This document shows positions 7,412 through 14,031 of a DNA stretch of 14,031 bases, in pieces. Made by a program: the position numbers and the translations under genes. Source of the DNA: Proteiniphilum sp. (GTDB lineage: Bacteria; Bacteroidota; Bacteroidia; Bacteroidales; Dysgonomonadaceae); NCBI GenBank assembly GCA_016649795.1, contig JAENWZ010000027.1:1-14031 (forward strand). Direction: 5' to 3'. The notes under the pieces were generated by a model, which saw nothing but the letters and a program-made list of their open reading frames with translations, made no database searches and had not been told where the DNA came from. Each line of letters begins with the position of its first letter. The first letter of the stretch is position 1.

Positions 7412-9319
7412 ATGAGTAATTATTCAATCAAATCCCTGGAACAATATTTCAGGGTCTACAGGCGCTCAGTTGAGAAGCCGAAGAAGTTTTGGGGAGAAAT
7501 CGCGGAGAACAATTTCACCTGGTTCCAGAAATGGGACAAAGTGATTGAATTCGATATGCAGAAGGCCAGTTTTACCTGGTTCAGAAATGCGAAACTCAAC
7601 ATCACTAAAAATTGTATCGACAGGCATCTGGCCAGTAATGGTGATAAGAATGCCATTATCTTCGAACCGAACAATCCCGGTGAGGCACCCCGCTATTACA
7701 CCTACAATCAGCTCTACGTTGAAGTATCCAAAATGGCGAATCTGCTACGTGAACAAGGTATTGAGAAAGGCGACAGGGTCTGCATATACCTGCCCATGAT
7801 TCCGGAGCTGGCCTTCAGCATGCTTGCCTGTGCCCGTATCGGTGCGATCCATTCGGTGGTTTTTGCCGGTTTTTCTGCCAACGCTCTGTCAACACGCATC
7901 AACGATTCTACCTGTAAAATGCTGATCACTTCGGATGGGGGATTCAGAGGCAGCAAAACAATTGACCTGAAAAAAATAGCCGATGAAGCGCTCGATAACA
8001 GTCCCACCATTAAGAAAGTGCTGGTAGTGAACAGAACCGGTCAGGAGGTCACCATGAGAGAAGGTCGTGACTACTGGCTGCAGCCACTGCTGGATAATGC
8101 TTCTGCAACCAGTCAGGCTGAGGTGATGGATGCAGAAGATCCGCTGTTTATACTCTACACCTCCGGATCAACGGGAAAGCCAAAGGGTATGCTTCATACC
8201 AATGCAGGATATATGGTCTATACGGCATACACCTTCAAGAATATCTTTCATTACAGGTCAGATGATATCTACTGGTGTACTGCCGACATAGGCTGGATAA
8301 CGGGCCACTCTTACATCCTTTACGGACCGCTGCTGAACGGGTCCACAACCGTTATTTTTGAAGGCACTCCCTCTTATCCTTCCTACAGCCGCTTTTGGGA
8401 GGTGATTCAGAAACACAAGGTCAGTCAGTTCTATACCTCACCTACAGCCATCCGCTCATTAGCAAAAGAGAAGATTGAATATGTGCAGGGATTTACGCTG
8501 GACTCCCTGAAAGTGATCGGATCGGTGGGTGAGCCCATCAACGAGGAGGCCTGGCACTGGTACAACGATCATGTAGGCAACAAGAAGTGCCCGCTGGTGG
8601 ACACCTGGTGGCAGACTGAAACAGGGGGTATACTGATCTCGGCCATTCCGTTCGTGACGCCGACGAAACCGACCTACGCCTCCCTGCCGTTTCCGGGTAT
8701 CAAGCCGGTGCTGATGGACGATCTGAGGAATGAGATCAAGGAGAATCAGAAGTCGGGTAATCTCTGCATCGAGTATCCCTGGCCTGCCATTGCCAGAACC
8801 ATCTGGGGTGATCATCAGCGCTATATAGATACCTATTTCACTAAGTTCCCGGGCAAGTATTTCACCGGCGATGGTGCACTACGTGATGAGGTAGGTTATT
8901 ACCGCATCACCGGCAGGGTGGATGATGTCATCATCGTCTCCGGGCACAATATGGGTACGGCGCCCATTGAAGATGTGATCAACGAGCATCAGTTCGTGGC
9001 TGAGAGTGCCATCGTGGGCTATCCGCACGATATCAAAGGGAATGCACTATACGGATTTGTTGTCTTGAAAGAGACCGGATTATGGCGCGACAGGAACAAC
9101 CTCATAAAAGAGATCAACCAGCTGATCACAGACCAGATAGGCCCCATTGCCAAACTGGATAAGATACAGTTCGTTACCGGACTACCCAAGACCCGCTCGG
9201 GAAAAATTATGCGGCGTATCCTTCGTATAATTGCCGAAGGTGAAGAGTCTGATTTTGGTGATATCACCACACTGGTAGACCCCGAGATTGTAGAGGAGAT
9301 CAGAAGAGAGAAAGTGTAA
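7412..9319 (+). CDS. acs: Acetyl-CoA synthetase (AMP-forming)
   Basis: A 635-residue cytoplasmic ANL-superfamily ligase that makes acetyl-CoA from acetate, ATP and CoA through acetyl-AMP. Visible motifs are the P-loop YTSGSTGKPKGMLHT (249-263), CTADIGWITGHSY, GSVGEPINEEAW (370-381) and DTWWQTETGG (397-406). The WW pair includes the tryptophan that limits the acyl pocket to acetate in known Acs. FTGDGA (484-489) and GRVDDVIIVSG (501-511) follow, with the C-terminal PKTRSGKIMRR whose Lys598 is the adenylation and acetylation lysine. The usual GHRLGT reads GHNMGT (511-516), so the arginine is replaced. The ATG at 7412 is preferred over a TTG at 7361 because upstream residues do not resemble the family. 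A weak -7-like TTTATTTG lies at 7375-7382. It is monocistronic; propionate or another short acid cannot be excluded. Confidence 0.93.
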   Translation: MSNYSIKSLEQYFRVYRRSVEKPKKFWGEIAENNFTWFQKWDKVIEFDMQKASFTWFRNAKLNITKNCIDRHLASNGDKNAIIFEPNNPGEAPRYYTYNQLYVEVSKMANLLREQGIEKGDRVCIYLPMIPELAFSMLACARIGAIHSVVFAGFSANALSTRINDSTCKMLITSDGGFRGSKTIDLKKIADEALDNSPTIKKVLVVNRTGQEVTMREGRDYWLQPLLDNASATSQAEVMDAEDPLFILYTSGSTGKPKGMLHTNAGYMVYTAYTFKNIFHYRSDDIYWCTADIGWITGHSYILYGPLLNGSTTVIFEGTPSYPSYSRFWEVIQKHKVSQFYTSPTAIRSLAKEKIEYVQGFTLDSLKVIGSVGEPINEEAWHWYNDHVGNKKCPLVDTWWQTETGGILISAIPFVTPTKPTYASLPFPGIKPVLMDDLRNEIKENQKSGNLCIEYPWPAIARTIWGDHQRYIDTYFTKFPGKYFTGDGALRDEVGYYRITGRVDDVIIVSGHNMGTAPIEDVINEHQFVAESAIVGYPHDIKGNALYGFVVLKETGLWRDRNNLIKEINQLITDQIGPIAKLDKIQFVTGLPKTRSGKIMRRILRIIAEGEESDFGDITTLVDPEIVEEIRREKV

Positions 9320-9477
9320 TCGCTTCAATCAGCCTCATTTTTCACTATTTATTCCTTATGGTTCAATAACAATATCGCAGCACGCCCGACTGACTCAGAC
9401 GCTTTACGAAGCTTGCCTGTTTTGCTTGAAGCGGAGTCTGTTAACTTACAGGCTTTGTAAAAATGGGTATGGTTGTA
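9320..9477. other. Intergenic stretch between converging acs and nucleoside hydrolase remnant
   Basis: No reading frame resembling a protein is seen on either strand. Only an imperfect, bulged inverted repeat (about 9391-9433, CAGAC-GCTT against AAGC-GGA-GTCTG) is visible. It has no T-run, so I do not call a terminator. Confidence 0.5.
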
Positions 9478-9867
9478 TTATCTTGTCAGTTTGGAAAAGA
9501 GATCGCTGAAGATGGCATCTCTGTTGATGGAAGTGGCCATTCTTATCAGATGACGTGATCTGTCAACGCTGTAAGTCACCTGGTCGGTTAGAACGGGGCT
9601 GTGTACCAGCTCAGTGTGGACCCATGAGGGGTTTATCAGCCAGGCCACAGCCACCACATCCCATATCTCCTTGGACCAGACATTCTTCTTGTGGTTGTTA
9701 TAACCGGCTACTGTTTCATAGAGATAGTCAGAGAGATCGTTCTTCTCTTTGAGAAAAAACGCCAGTTCAGGCAGTGTAGTGTGGAAGTGAGATACCACCG
9801 GTCTGCAGGGAGTGATGACCATAGGAACGCCTGAGTTAAGGACCTCCTGTGCGAGGTTCTGATAAGC
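9478..9867 (-). pseudogene. 3' remnant of an inosine-uridine preferring nucleoside hydrolase
   Basis: Reading leftward from just after a TAA at 9870-9868, an open frame of 129 residues ends at 9478. It contains NLAQEVLNSGVPMVITP, KEIWDVVAVAWLINPSWV, HTELVHSPVLTD and RHLIRMATSINRDAIFSDLF. These are the C-terminal blocks of nucleoside hydrolases (IunH/RihA-like), which cleave the N-glycosidic bond of ribonucleosides. The family is usually 310-340 residues, and its N-terminal calcium-binding DxDxxxDD motif is essential. Nothing like it occurs in the 230 bases upstream on this strand, which are AT-rich and stop-filled. The gene has therefore lost about its first two thirds. An internal ATG at 9822 could start a 114-residue peptide, but that would be catalytically dead. 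It is a deletion remnant, probably from rearrangement at the core/accessory boundary. Confidence 0.8.
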
Positions 9868-9936
9868 TTACCCACGCATGCCACTTATATCTGTTCTGCA
9901 TTTGAATATTTTTTTTATAATCCCAACCATTATGTA

Positions 9937-9944
9937 TATATTTG
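9937..9944 (+). promoter_or_regulatory. Bacteroidota-type -7 element (TATATTTG)
   Basis: TATATTTG matches TAnnTTTG exactly. It lies 156 bases before the oxidoreductase start, so it would give a long leader if used. A T-tract at 9911-9916 is about the right distance for a -33 element but is not TTTG. The surrounding AT richness makes a chance match plausible. Confidence 0.35.
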
Positions 9945-9985
9945 CATAATATACCCTTGATATATTAAAGTTATTGATGTTTTTT

Positions 9986-9998
9986 TTGTTTTAAACAA
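9986..9998. promoter_or_regulatory. Palindrome TTGTTT-T-AAACAA, possible operator
   Basis: Two perfect 6-base arms around a single central T lie about 100 bases upstream of the oxidoreductase start and 40 bases after the -7-like element. The size and symmetry resemble a dimeric regulator operator, but no regulator gene is near and the AT background lowers its significance. Confidence 0.25.
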
Positions 9999-10100
9999 CT
10001 TTTATGGATCCGTGATTCTGATCCTTCTTCTAATACGTTCCATTTTACTGCAGACAGAAGGTGCTGAATAGCGAAGAATCTTAATTAATAATAAAAGACT

Positions 10101-11618
10101 ATGACAATCTCAAGAAGAAAGTTTTTAAAGAGTGCTGCAATCACCACTGCCGGGATTACGATAGCCCCCAGTTCCATTTTGGGCAGATCTCACGGATACA
10201 CTGCTCCGAGTGATAAACTGAACATAGCCGGTATCGGGGTAGGCGGTATGGGTAGGCGTAATCTGGCCAATATGAAAACAGAGAACATTGTAGCCCTTTG
10301 TGACGTGGACTGGAAATATGCTGCAAAGACCTTCAATGATTATCCCAAAGCGAAACAGTTCAGGGATTGGCGTGAGATGTTCGACAAAATGGGTAAATCG
10401 ATAGATGCTATTATGGTAGCTACCCCTGATCATACGCATGCCGGAGTGGCAGCACATGCCATTACTATGGGAAAACATACGTACGTGCAGAAACCTTTAA
10501 CACACAGTGTGTATGAATCCCGTTTGCTTACAAAATTGGCTAAAAAATATAAAGTAGCCACCCAGATGGGAAATCAGGGTAACTCGTTTGACTGGTGCCG
10601 CCAAATTGCTGAATGGGTTCAATCGGGTGTGATTGGTGATGTATATGAAGCACATTGCTGGACCGATAGACCAATCTGGCCACAAGGATTATCTGAGCCG
10701 AAAGGAGATATTCCCGTACCTGCCGATTTGGATTGGGATCTCTTTATCGGTCCCGCGGCTAAACGGCCCTACAACCCTGCTTATACGCCATGGAACTGGA
10801 GAGGATTCTGGGATTTCGGAACCGGTGCGCTGGGTGATATGGCCTGCCATATCATGGATCCTCTTTACTGGGCACTCGATCTGAAATACCCTATCAGCGT
10901 ATCGGCCAGCTCCACCCTGTCGAACCTCTATTCTCCTCCACAAGCGCAGATAGTGACCTACAAATTCCCGGTACGTCCGCCAAAAGGGAAGGTAAAGATG
11001 CCTGAAGTGAAGGTGTTATGGTACGACGGAGGCCTGTTGCCCGACCGACCCGAGGAGTTGAAAGACGGAGAGATGATGGGCGATTCAAACGGAGGAATCA
11101 TTCTGATCGGAACAAAGGGGAAGATCATGACCGGCTGTTACGGGATGAATCCAACACTGTTGCCCATTTCGAAGATGGCCGACTTTACCGAACCGGATCC
11201 AACCATTCCAAGAGTAAAGGGAGGAAACGGGAATATATGGTCTACCAACGCACACGAGCAGGATTGGATCAGGGCTTGCAAAGAGCCAGCTTCAATCAGA
11301 AAAGAGTCATCTTCTAACTTCCTGTTCTCCGGTCCGTTTAATGAAATGGTGGTGATGGGTGTGCTGGCCACGCGACTATCGGGTTTGCAAGGGTTACACC
11401 GTGAACTGCAGTGGGACGGTGAAAAGATGGCGTTTACCAATATCTCACCTACGGATAAAATCAAGATTGTTACTGTGGACGAGTATGCAGTCATCGACGG
11501 TGATCCTAAATTTGACCGGCGTTTTGCTGAGTTCAATGCACTGGAGATGGCCAATGAGTGGATCAAACATACCTACCATAATGGTTTTAATCTGCCACCA
11601 ATGCCCACAGATAAATAA
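10101..11618 (+). CDS. Tat-exported Gfo/Idh/MocA family NAD(P)-dependent sugar oxidoreductase
   Basis: A 505-residue protein beginning with a twin-arginine signal (SRRKFLK, residues 4-10, then a hydrophobic stretch to about 28). The Rossmann fold follows with GIGVGGMGRRNL (45-55) and ALCDVD (65-70). The EKP-type motif reads QKPLTH (130-135) with the conserved Lys131. The catalytic-domain motif GALGDMACHIMD (242-253) supplies Asp246 and His250, typical of the family. Members oxidise or reduce a sugar hydroxyl using a tightly held nicotinamide cofactor. Tat export implies folding with the cofactor before transport, as in Zymomonas glucose-fructose oxidoreductase. It precedes the TIM-barrel lipoprotein gene by 58 bases, and the two are likely one transcript. 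In Bacteroidota this pairing is often linked to keto-sugar or glycoside metabolism; the substrate here is not known. Confidence 0.9.
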   Translation: MTISRRKFLKSAAITTAGITIAPSSILGRSHGYTAPSDKLNIAGIGVGGMGRRNLANMKTENIVALCDVDWKYAAKTFNDYPKAKQFRDWREMFDKMGKSIDAIMVATPDHTHAGVAAHAITMGKHTYVQKPLTHSVYESRLLTKLAKKYKVATQMGNQGNSFDWCRQIAEWVQSGVIGDVYEAHCWTDRPIWPQGLSEPKGDIPVPADLDWDLFIGPAAKRPYNPAYTPWNWRGFWDFGTGALGDMACHIMDPLYWALDLKYPISVSASSTLSNLYSPPQAQIVTYKFPVRPPKGKVKMPEVKVLWYDGGLLPDRPEELKDGEMMGDSNGGIILIGTKGKIMTGCYGMNPTLLPISKMADFTEPDPTIPRVKGGNGNIWSTNAHEQDWIRACKEPASIRKESSSNFLFSGPFNEMVVMGVLATRLSGLQGLHRELQWDGEKMAFTNISPTDKIKIVTVDEYAVIDGDPKFDRRFAEFNALEMANEWIKHTYHNGFNLPPMPTDK

Positions 11619-11628
11619 ATAACATAAT

Positions 11629-11655
11629 GAGGGTTCCCGGTTTGCGGGAACTCTC
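11629..11655 (+). terminator. Intercistronic hairpin between oxidoreductase and isomerase-like genes
   Basis: GAGGGTTCCCG (11629-11639) pairs with CGGGAACTCTC (11645-11655) over 11 base pairs, one of them a G-T wobble, with a 5-base GTTTG loop. Only TGTTT follows, a weak T-tract, so it may be a partial terminator or a processing/stability element that lowers expression of the downstream gene relative to the first. Confidence 0.6.
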
Positions 11656-11676
11656 TGTTTAATAAATAAATAGAAT

Positions 11677-12531
11677 ATGAAAAAAATATTTTTACTTTTT
11701 GTCGCGTTGTCCTTATTAACGTTAAGCAACGCCTGCAAGTCTACCAGACCGGAAAGCAAAGCCGAAAAAGCAGGATGGAAACTCTCCATGCAATCTTATA
11801 CCCTGCACCGTTTTACTGCAGTGGAAGCATTAGACAAAACGCAACAACTGGGATTGCATTTTATTGAGATATATCCCGGTCAGAAAATGGGTGGTGATTT
11901 CGGAGATGCACTTTTCGGTTATGCATTAAGTGATGAAGATCAGGAGAAACTAAAATCTCTGGCCGCATCGAAGGAGATCAAGATTATTTCATCAGGGGTG
12001 TGGACAGCTAAACGTGAAGAGTGGGAGAAGGTATTCGCTTTTGCCGAAAATATGAAACTGGAGTTTATAAGCGCCGAGCCGGCACTGGATGATTGGGATG
12101 TGGTGGAAAATCTGGCGAAGCAGCACAAGATAAAAGTGGCTGTACACAATCATCCGAGCGAATCATCCTACTGGAAGCCGGAGATACTCTTGCAAGCCAT
12201 AGACAACCGATCTGAACTTCTCGGATCATCTGCTGATGTGGGACACTACAAACGTATGGGGTTAGATCCGTTAGAGTGCATCAAACAGCTGGAGGGTAAA
12301 ATCATCTCATTTCATTTTAAAGATATTGCGCCCGTAGGCAGTGAGGGAACACTTGAAGATGTTATTTGGGGTACGGGTGTTTTACAGGTTGACGAGATGC
12401 TGAAAGAGTTGAAACGTCAAAAATTCAAAGGTTATTTCACCATTGAGTATGAAGCCAACTGGGAAAACAATCTTCCTGAAATAAAGGAGTCTATCAACTA
12501 CTTCAACGAAGTGGTGGAGGAGCTATTTTAG
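11677..12531 (+). CDS. Lipoprotein of the sugar phosphate isomerase/epimerase (xylose isomerase-like TIM barrel) family
   Basis: A 284-residue protein with a lipoprotein signal: MKKIFLLF, a hydrophobic core, and lipobox LSNAC with Cys20 as the lipidated residue. The mature part is a single TIM barrel of the AP-endonuclease 2/xylose isomerase-like family: WKLSMQSYTLHRFTAVEAL (34-52), FIEIYPGQ (62-69), AVHNHPS (155-161), SADVGHYKRMG (185-195), SFHFKD (211-216) and FTIEYEANW (254-262). Likely metal and catalytic residues are Glu134, Asp187, His190, His213 and Glu257. Family members isomerise, epimerise or act as lyases on keto-sugars. A lipid anchor places it in the envelope beside the Tat-exported oxidoreductase encoded upstream. 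Its 3' end overlaps the convergent DUF4434 gene by nine bases. The actual reaction is not deducible. Confidence 0.88.
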   Translation: MKKIFLLFVALSLLTLSNACKSTRPESKAEKAGWKLSMQSYTLHRFTAVEALDKTQQLGLHFIEIYPGQKMGGDFGDALFGYALSDEDQEKLKSLAASKEIKIISSGVWTAKREEWEKVFAFAENMKLEFISAEPALDDWDVVENLAKQHKIKVAVHNHPSESSYWKPEILLQAIDNRSELLGSSADVGHYKRMGLDPLECIKQLEGKIISFHFKDIAPVGSEGTLEDVIWGTGVLQVDEMLKELKRQKFKGYFTIEYEANWENNLPEIKESINYFNEVVEELF

Positions 12532-13566
12532 GTAACCCTGCTTTTTCAATCCTTTATGTAACCTGTATGAGTCAGGATGACCTGCATAGGAGTAGGTGCC
12601 ATCTCTGTTTATCAGTCCCATATATTGATAGATAAGAATCTTCTCAACATACGGAGAGACTGCCTTGAGCTGCTCTATTACCCTTTCAGTGGGAGCCGGC
12701 AGCAATGCGCTTCGATATACATCTCCTTCAAAGCTGAACACTTCCACATCTGCCCACAGCTTCGCTTTTGCCGCTTTTTGGTGCATTCTGTAGAGACGTT
12801 CGAAAAAGGCTCCGCTCTCCTCAACAGTTGTTTTTTCCACTCCTATTTCATCCTGATAAGCAATAAAATCGACATCAAGTTGTTCTAATTGTCGCACATA
12901 CTTCTCATCCTCTGCAATATTTCTTGTGCCATAAGGAGCAATCAAGGTTTTTTTCCCTGGTGTCAGTTTACTCGCCTCTGCTGAAGAGCTATTTACATAA
13001 TTCATAAAGATCTCATCATAATGGCCCCGTATTCCGGTTTCGTTGGGATAGTACCATCCATAAAAGCTTTTATGGTGGGCATATTTCTCTGCAATCTCAT
13101 TCATTGCCTGAAGCCTCAGTCTCTCTACCGATTTATCGCTCATCAGAAAAGCCGGATTGGTCCATTCACCATAAAAACCGTTGCTCACAAAAAAACGGAT
13201 CCCATACTTGTCAGCTGCCGTAAGAACAACCTCTAAAGGATCTTCACAGCCCATCTGATGTTGTGGAAGCAGCTTTGAGGGATAAAAAGATTTATCATAG
13301 ATCGCAGTATCCAGAAGTACAAGATAACGAATCCCTGATTGAGCAATCTCCTTGATCTTATAATCCCACTGATTGGCTGTAAAATCTAATAGCGTTGGAT
13401 TCCAGTACTTACCTTCTATTGCACTGTGATGCTGGAATTCAAACCAGGAGCCTTCAATCGGTTTTATGCCTTTCACATCTTTTAGCGATGCCATCAGATT
13501 AGGGATAAGCGCTGATCCGACGGCGGCAGCTCCCATGCTTTTAAGAAAAAGTCTTCTTGATACCAT
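12523..13566 (-). CDS. Tat-signal DUF4434-like TIM-barrel protein, probable glycoside hydrolase-like
   Basis: A 347-residue protein with a twin-arginine signal (SRRLFLK, residues 3-9, followed by GAAAVGSALIPNLMA). The mature part resembles DUF4434, a putative glycoside-hydrolase-like TIM barrel: GSWFEFQHHS (39-48), GIRYLVLLDTAIY (78-90), FFVSNGFYGEW (125-135), FYGWYYPNETGI (168-179), IAYQDEIGVEK (235-245) and LWADVEVFSFEG (270-281). Glu176 (PNE) and Glu275 (DVEVF) sit where an acid/base and nucleophile pair would be in such barrels, but this is inference. Read leftward, its last nine bases overlap the end of the isomerase-like gene. A 97-base gap separates it from the upstream leftward gene fragment, with which it may share a transcript. 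Confidence 0.8.
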   Translation of the reverse strand: MVSRRLFLKSMGAAAVGSALIPNLMASLKDVKGIKPIEGSWFEFQHHSAIEGKYWNPTLLDFTANQWDYKIKEIAQSGIRYLVLLDTAIYDKSFYPSKLLPQHQMGCEDPLEVVLTAADKYGIRFFVSNGFYGEWTNPAFLMSDKSVERLRLQAMNEIAEKYAHHKSFYGWYYPNETGIRGHYDEIFMNYVNSSSAEASKLTPGKKTLIAPYGTRNIAEDEKYVRQLEQLDVDFIAYQDEIGVEKTTVEESGAFFERLYRMHQKAAKAKLWADVEVFSFEGDVYRSALLPAPTERVIEQLKAVSPYVEKILIYQYMGLINRDGTYSYAGHPDSYRLHKGLKKQGYLK

Positions 13567-13665
13567 CTCAATCTCTTTTTATTACTTTTAATATTTCTAT
13601 GCTACTCATTCCTTCAATAACGACTTCTGTATTCCTTCTTTGTCTTAGTTCCACCGATTTGTCAT

Positions 13666-14031
13666 TTAACGAAGCAACGAATTGTTTATTACTTTTATAT
13701 TCGTAAAAGCTTCCCGTACTTGATTTTCGGGCATGTCCAATTCAATAAATCGTCTTTTATCCGCCGGGAGTAAAACTTGATCTCCTCGTGTTCGAGCTGG
13801 AATTATCTCGTCTAGCGCATCATGCAGTCGTATTTTGTCATGTGGAATAGATAGGGCAATTTCCGCGGAACCTCGTGCATGCCAATAAACGACCATCGTT
13901 TTTTTGTTTCTTTCAAAAATAAATGCTCGAATTTCATTTGTATCATCTAAATCAATCAATTCGTACGGGTATAACTCATATGCTCCTTTATTATTCTTTA
14001 AAAGGATATGTTCTTGTGTGGTATTTTTCAA
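13666..14031 (-). CDS. C-terminal fragment of an uncharacterised protein, possibly a glycoside hydrolase beta-sandwich
   Basis: A leftward frame open to the right edge and ending in TAA at 13668-13666 gives 122 codons, 121 residues shown plus stop. The TTG at the very edge is not taken as a start, so the N-terminus lies outside the window. The sequence is rich in short beta-like segments (TMVVYWHARGSAEIALSIP, KIRLHDALDEIIP, RRFIELDMPENQVREAF). It resembles the small C-terminal beta domain seen after TIM-barrel glycoside hydrolases, where a YWH-like strand and a D-x-L turn recur. I do not recognise the family with certainty. The base composition is AT-richer than the core genes at the left. 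It is the leftward neighbour of the DUF4434 gene and probably in the same operon. Confidence 0.55.
   Translation of the reverse strand: MKNTTQEHILLKNNKGAYELYPYELIDLDDTNEIRAFIFERNKKTMVVYWHARGSAEIALSIPHDKIRLHDALDEIIPARTRGDQVLLPADKRRFIELDMPENQVREAFTNIKVINNSLLR

Larger units (their letters stand above)
9871..10100. other. AT-rich non-coding region upstream of the oxidoreductase gene
   Basis: No credible coding sequence on either strand. It holds a consensus-like -7 element and an A/T-rich palindrome, each listed separately, and probably forms the control region or 5' leader of the oxidoreductase-isomerase pair. The left end, at 9868-9870, is the break point of the nucleoside hydrolase remnant. 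Confidence 0.5.

Noticed and set aside
9391..9433. Imperfect stem after acs as a terminator
   Set aside because: Large bulges and no T-run; it could be chance complementarity.
11138..11566. Minus-strand open frame of 142 residues inside the oxidoreductase gene
   Set aside because: It is a shadow of the strongly conserved plus-strand gene, with no recognisable motif of its own.
14029..14031. TTG at the right edge as a real start codon
   Set aside because: The frame is open to the window edge and the protein looks like a C-terminal domain, so the start is most likely outside.

Overview
The window looks like a chromosomal piece from a member of the Bacteroidota, probably Bacteroidales. Four kinds of evidence support this: several upstream regions carry the TAnnTTTG -7 element typical of this phylum; a DUF4494 gene, a family largely restricted to it, is present; grpE and dnaJ sit together without dnaK; and Tat-exported or lipoprotein sugar-oxidoreductase and isomerase families are encoded. 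A Proteiniphilum- or Dysgonomonas-like organism is my guess and cannot be proven from the sequence. No rRNA, tRNA, CRISPR array, insertion sequence or phage gene was seen.

Positions 1-9319 are ordinary core genome. A basic amino acid/polyamine antiporter, cut by the left edge, reads leftward. It is divergent from a DUF4494 gene that is translationally coupled to the PLP-homeostasis protein YggS. Next come a dihydroorotate-dehydrogenase-like flavoprotein lacking the catalytic Cys, an OxyR-type peroxide sensor with both redox cysteines, a small HD-domain phosphohydrolase, the grpE-dnaJ co-chaperone operon closed by a strong terminator, and an AMP-forming acetyl-CoA synthetase.

Positions 9320-10100 are a transition zone. 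It holds a leftward 3' remnant of a nucleoside hydrolase whose first two thirds are gone, and then about 230 AT-rich non-coding bases with promoter-like and palindromic elements.

Positions 10101-14031 are accessory carbohydrate metabolism. A Tat-signal Gfo/Idh/MocA oxidoreductase is followed, after a short hairpin, by a lipoprotein of the sugar-phosphate isomerase/epimerase (xylose-isomerase-like TIM barrel) family. Both face a convergent Tat-signal DUF4434 protein whose 3' end overlaps the isomerase. Beyond it is the C-terminal end of a further leftward gene, perhaps a glycoside hydrolase. All three complete proteins carry export signals, which suggests envelope-located processing of a glycoside or sugar, possibly through keto-sugar chemistry. 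This is the part of the window most likely to hold under-described biology. The individual families are known; the specific grouping and substrate are not evident.
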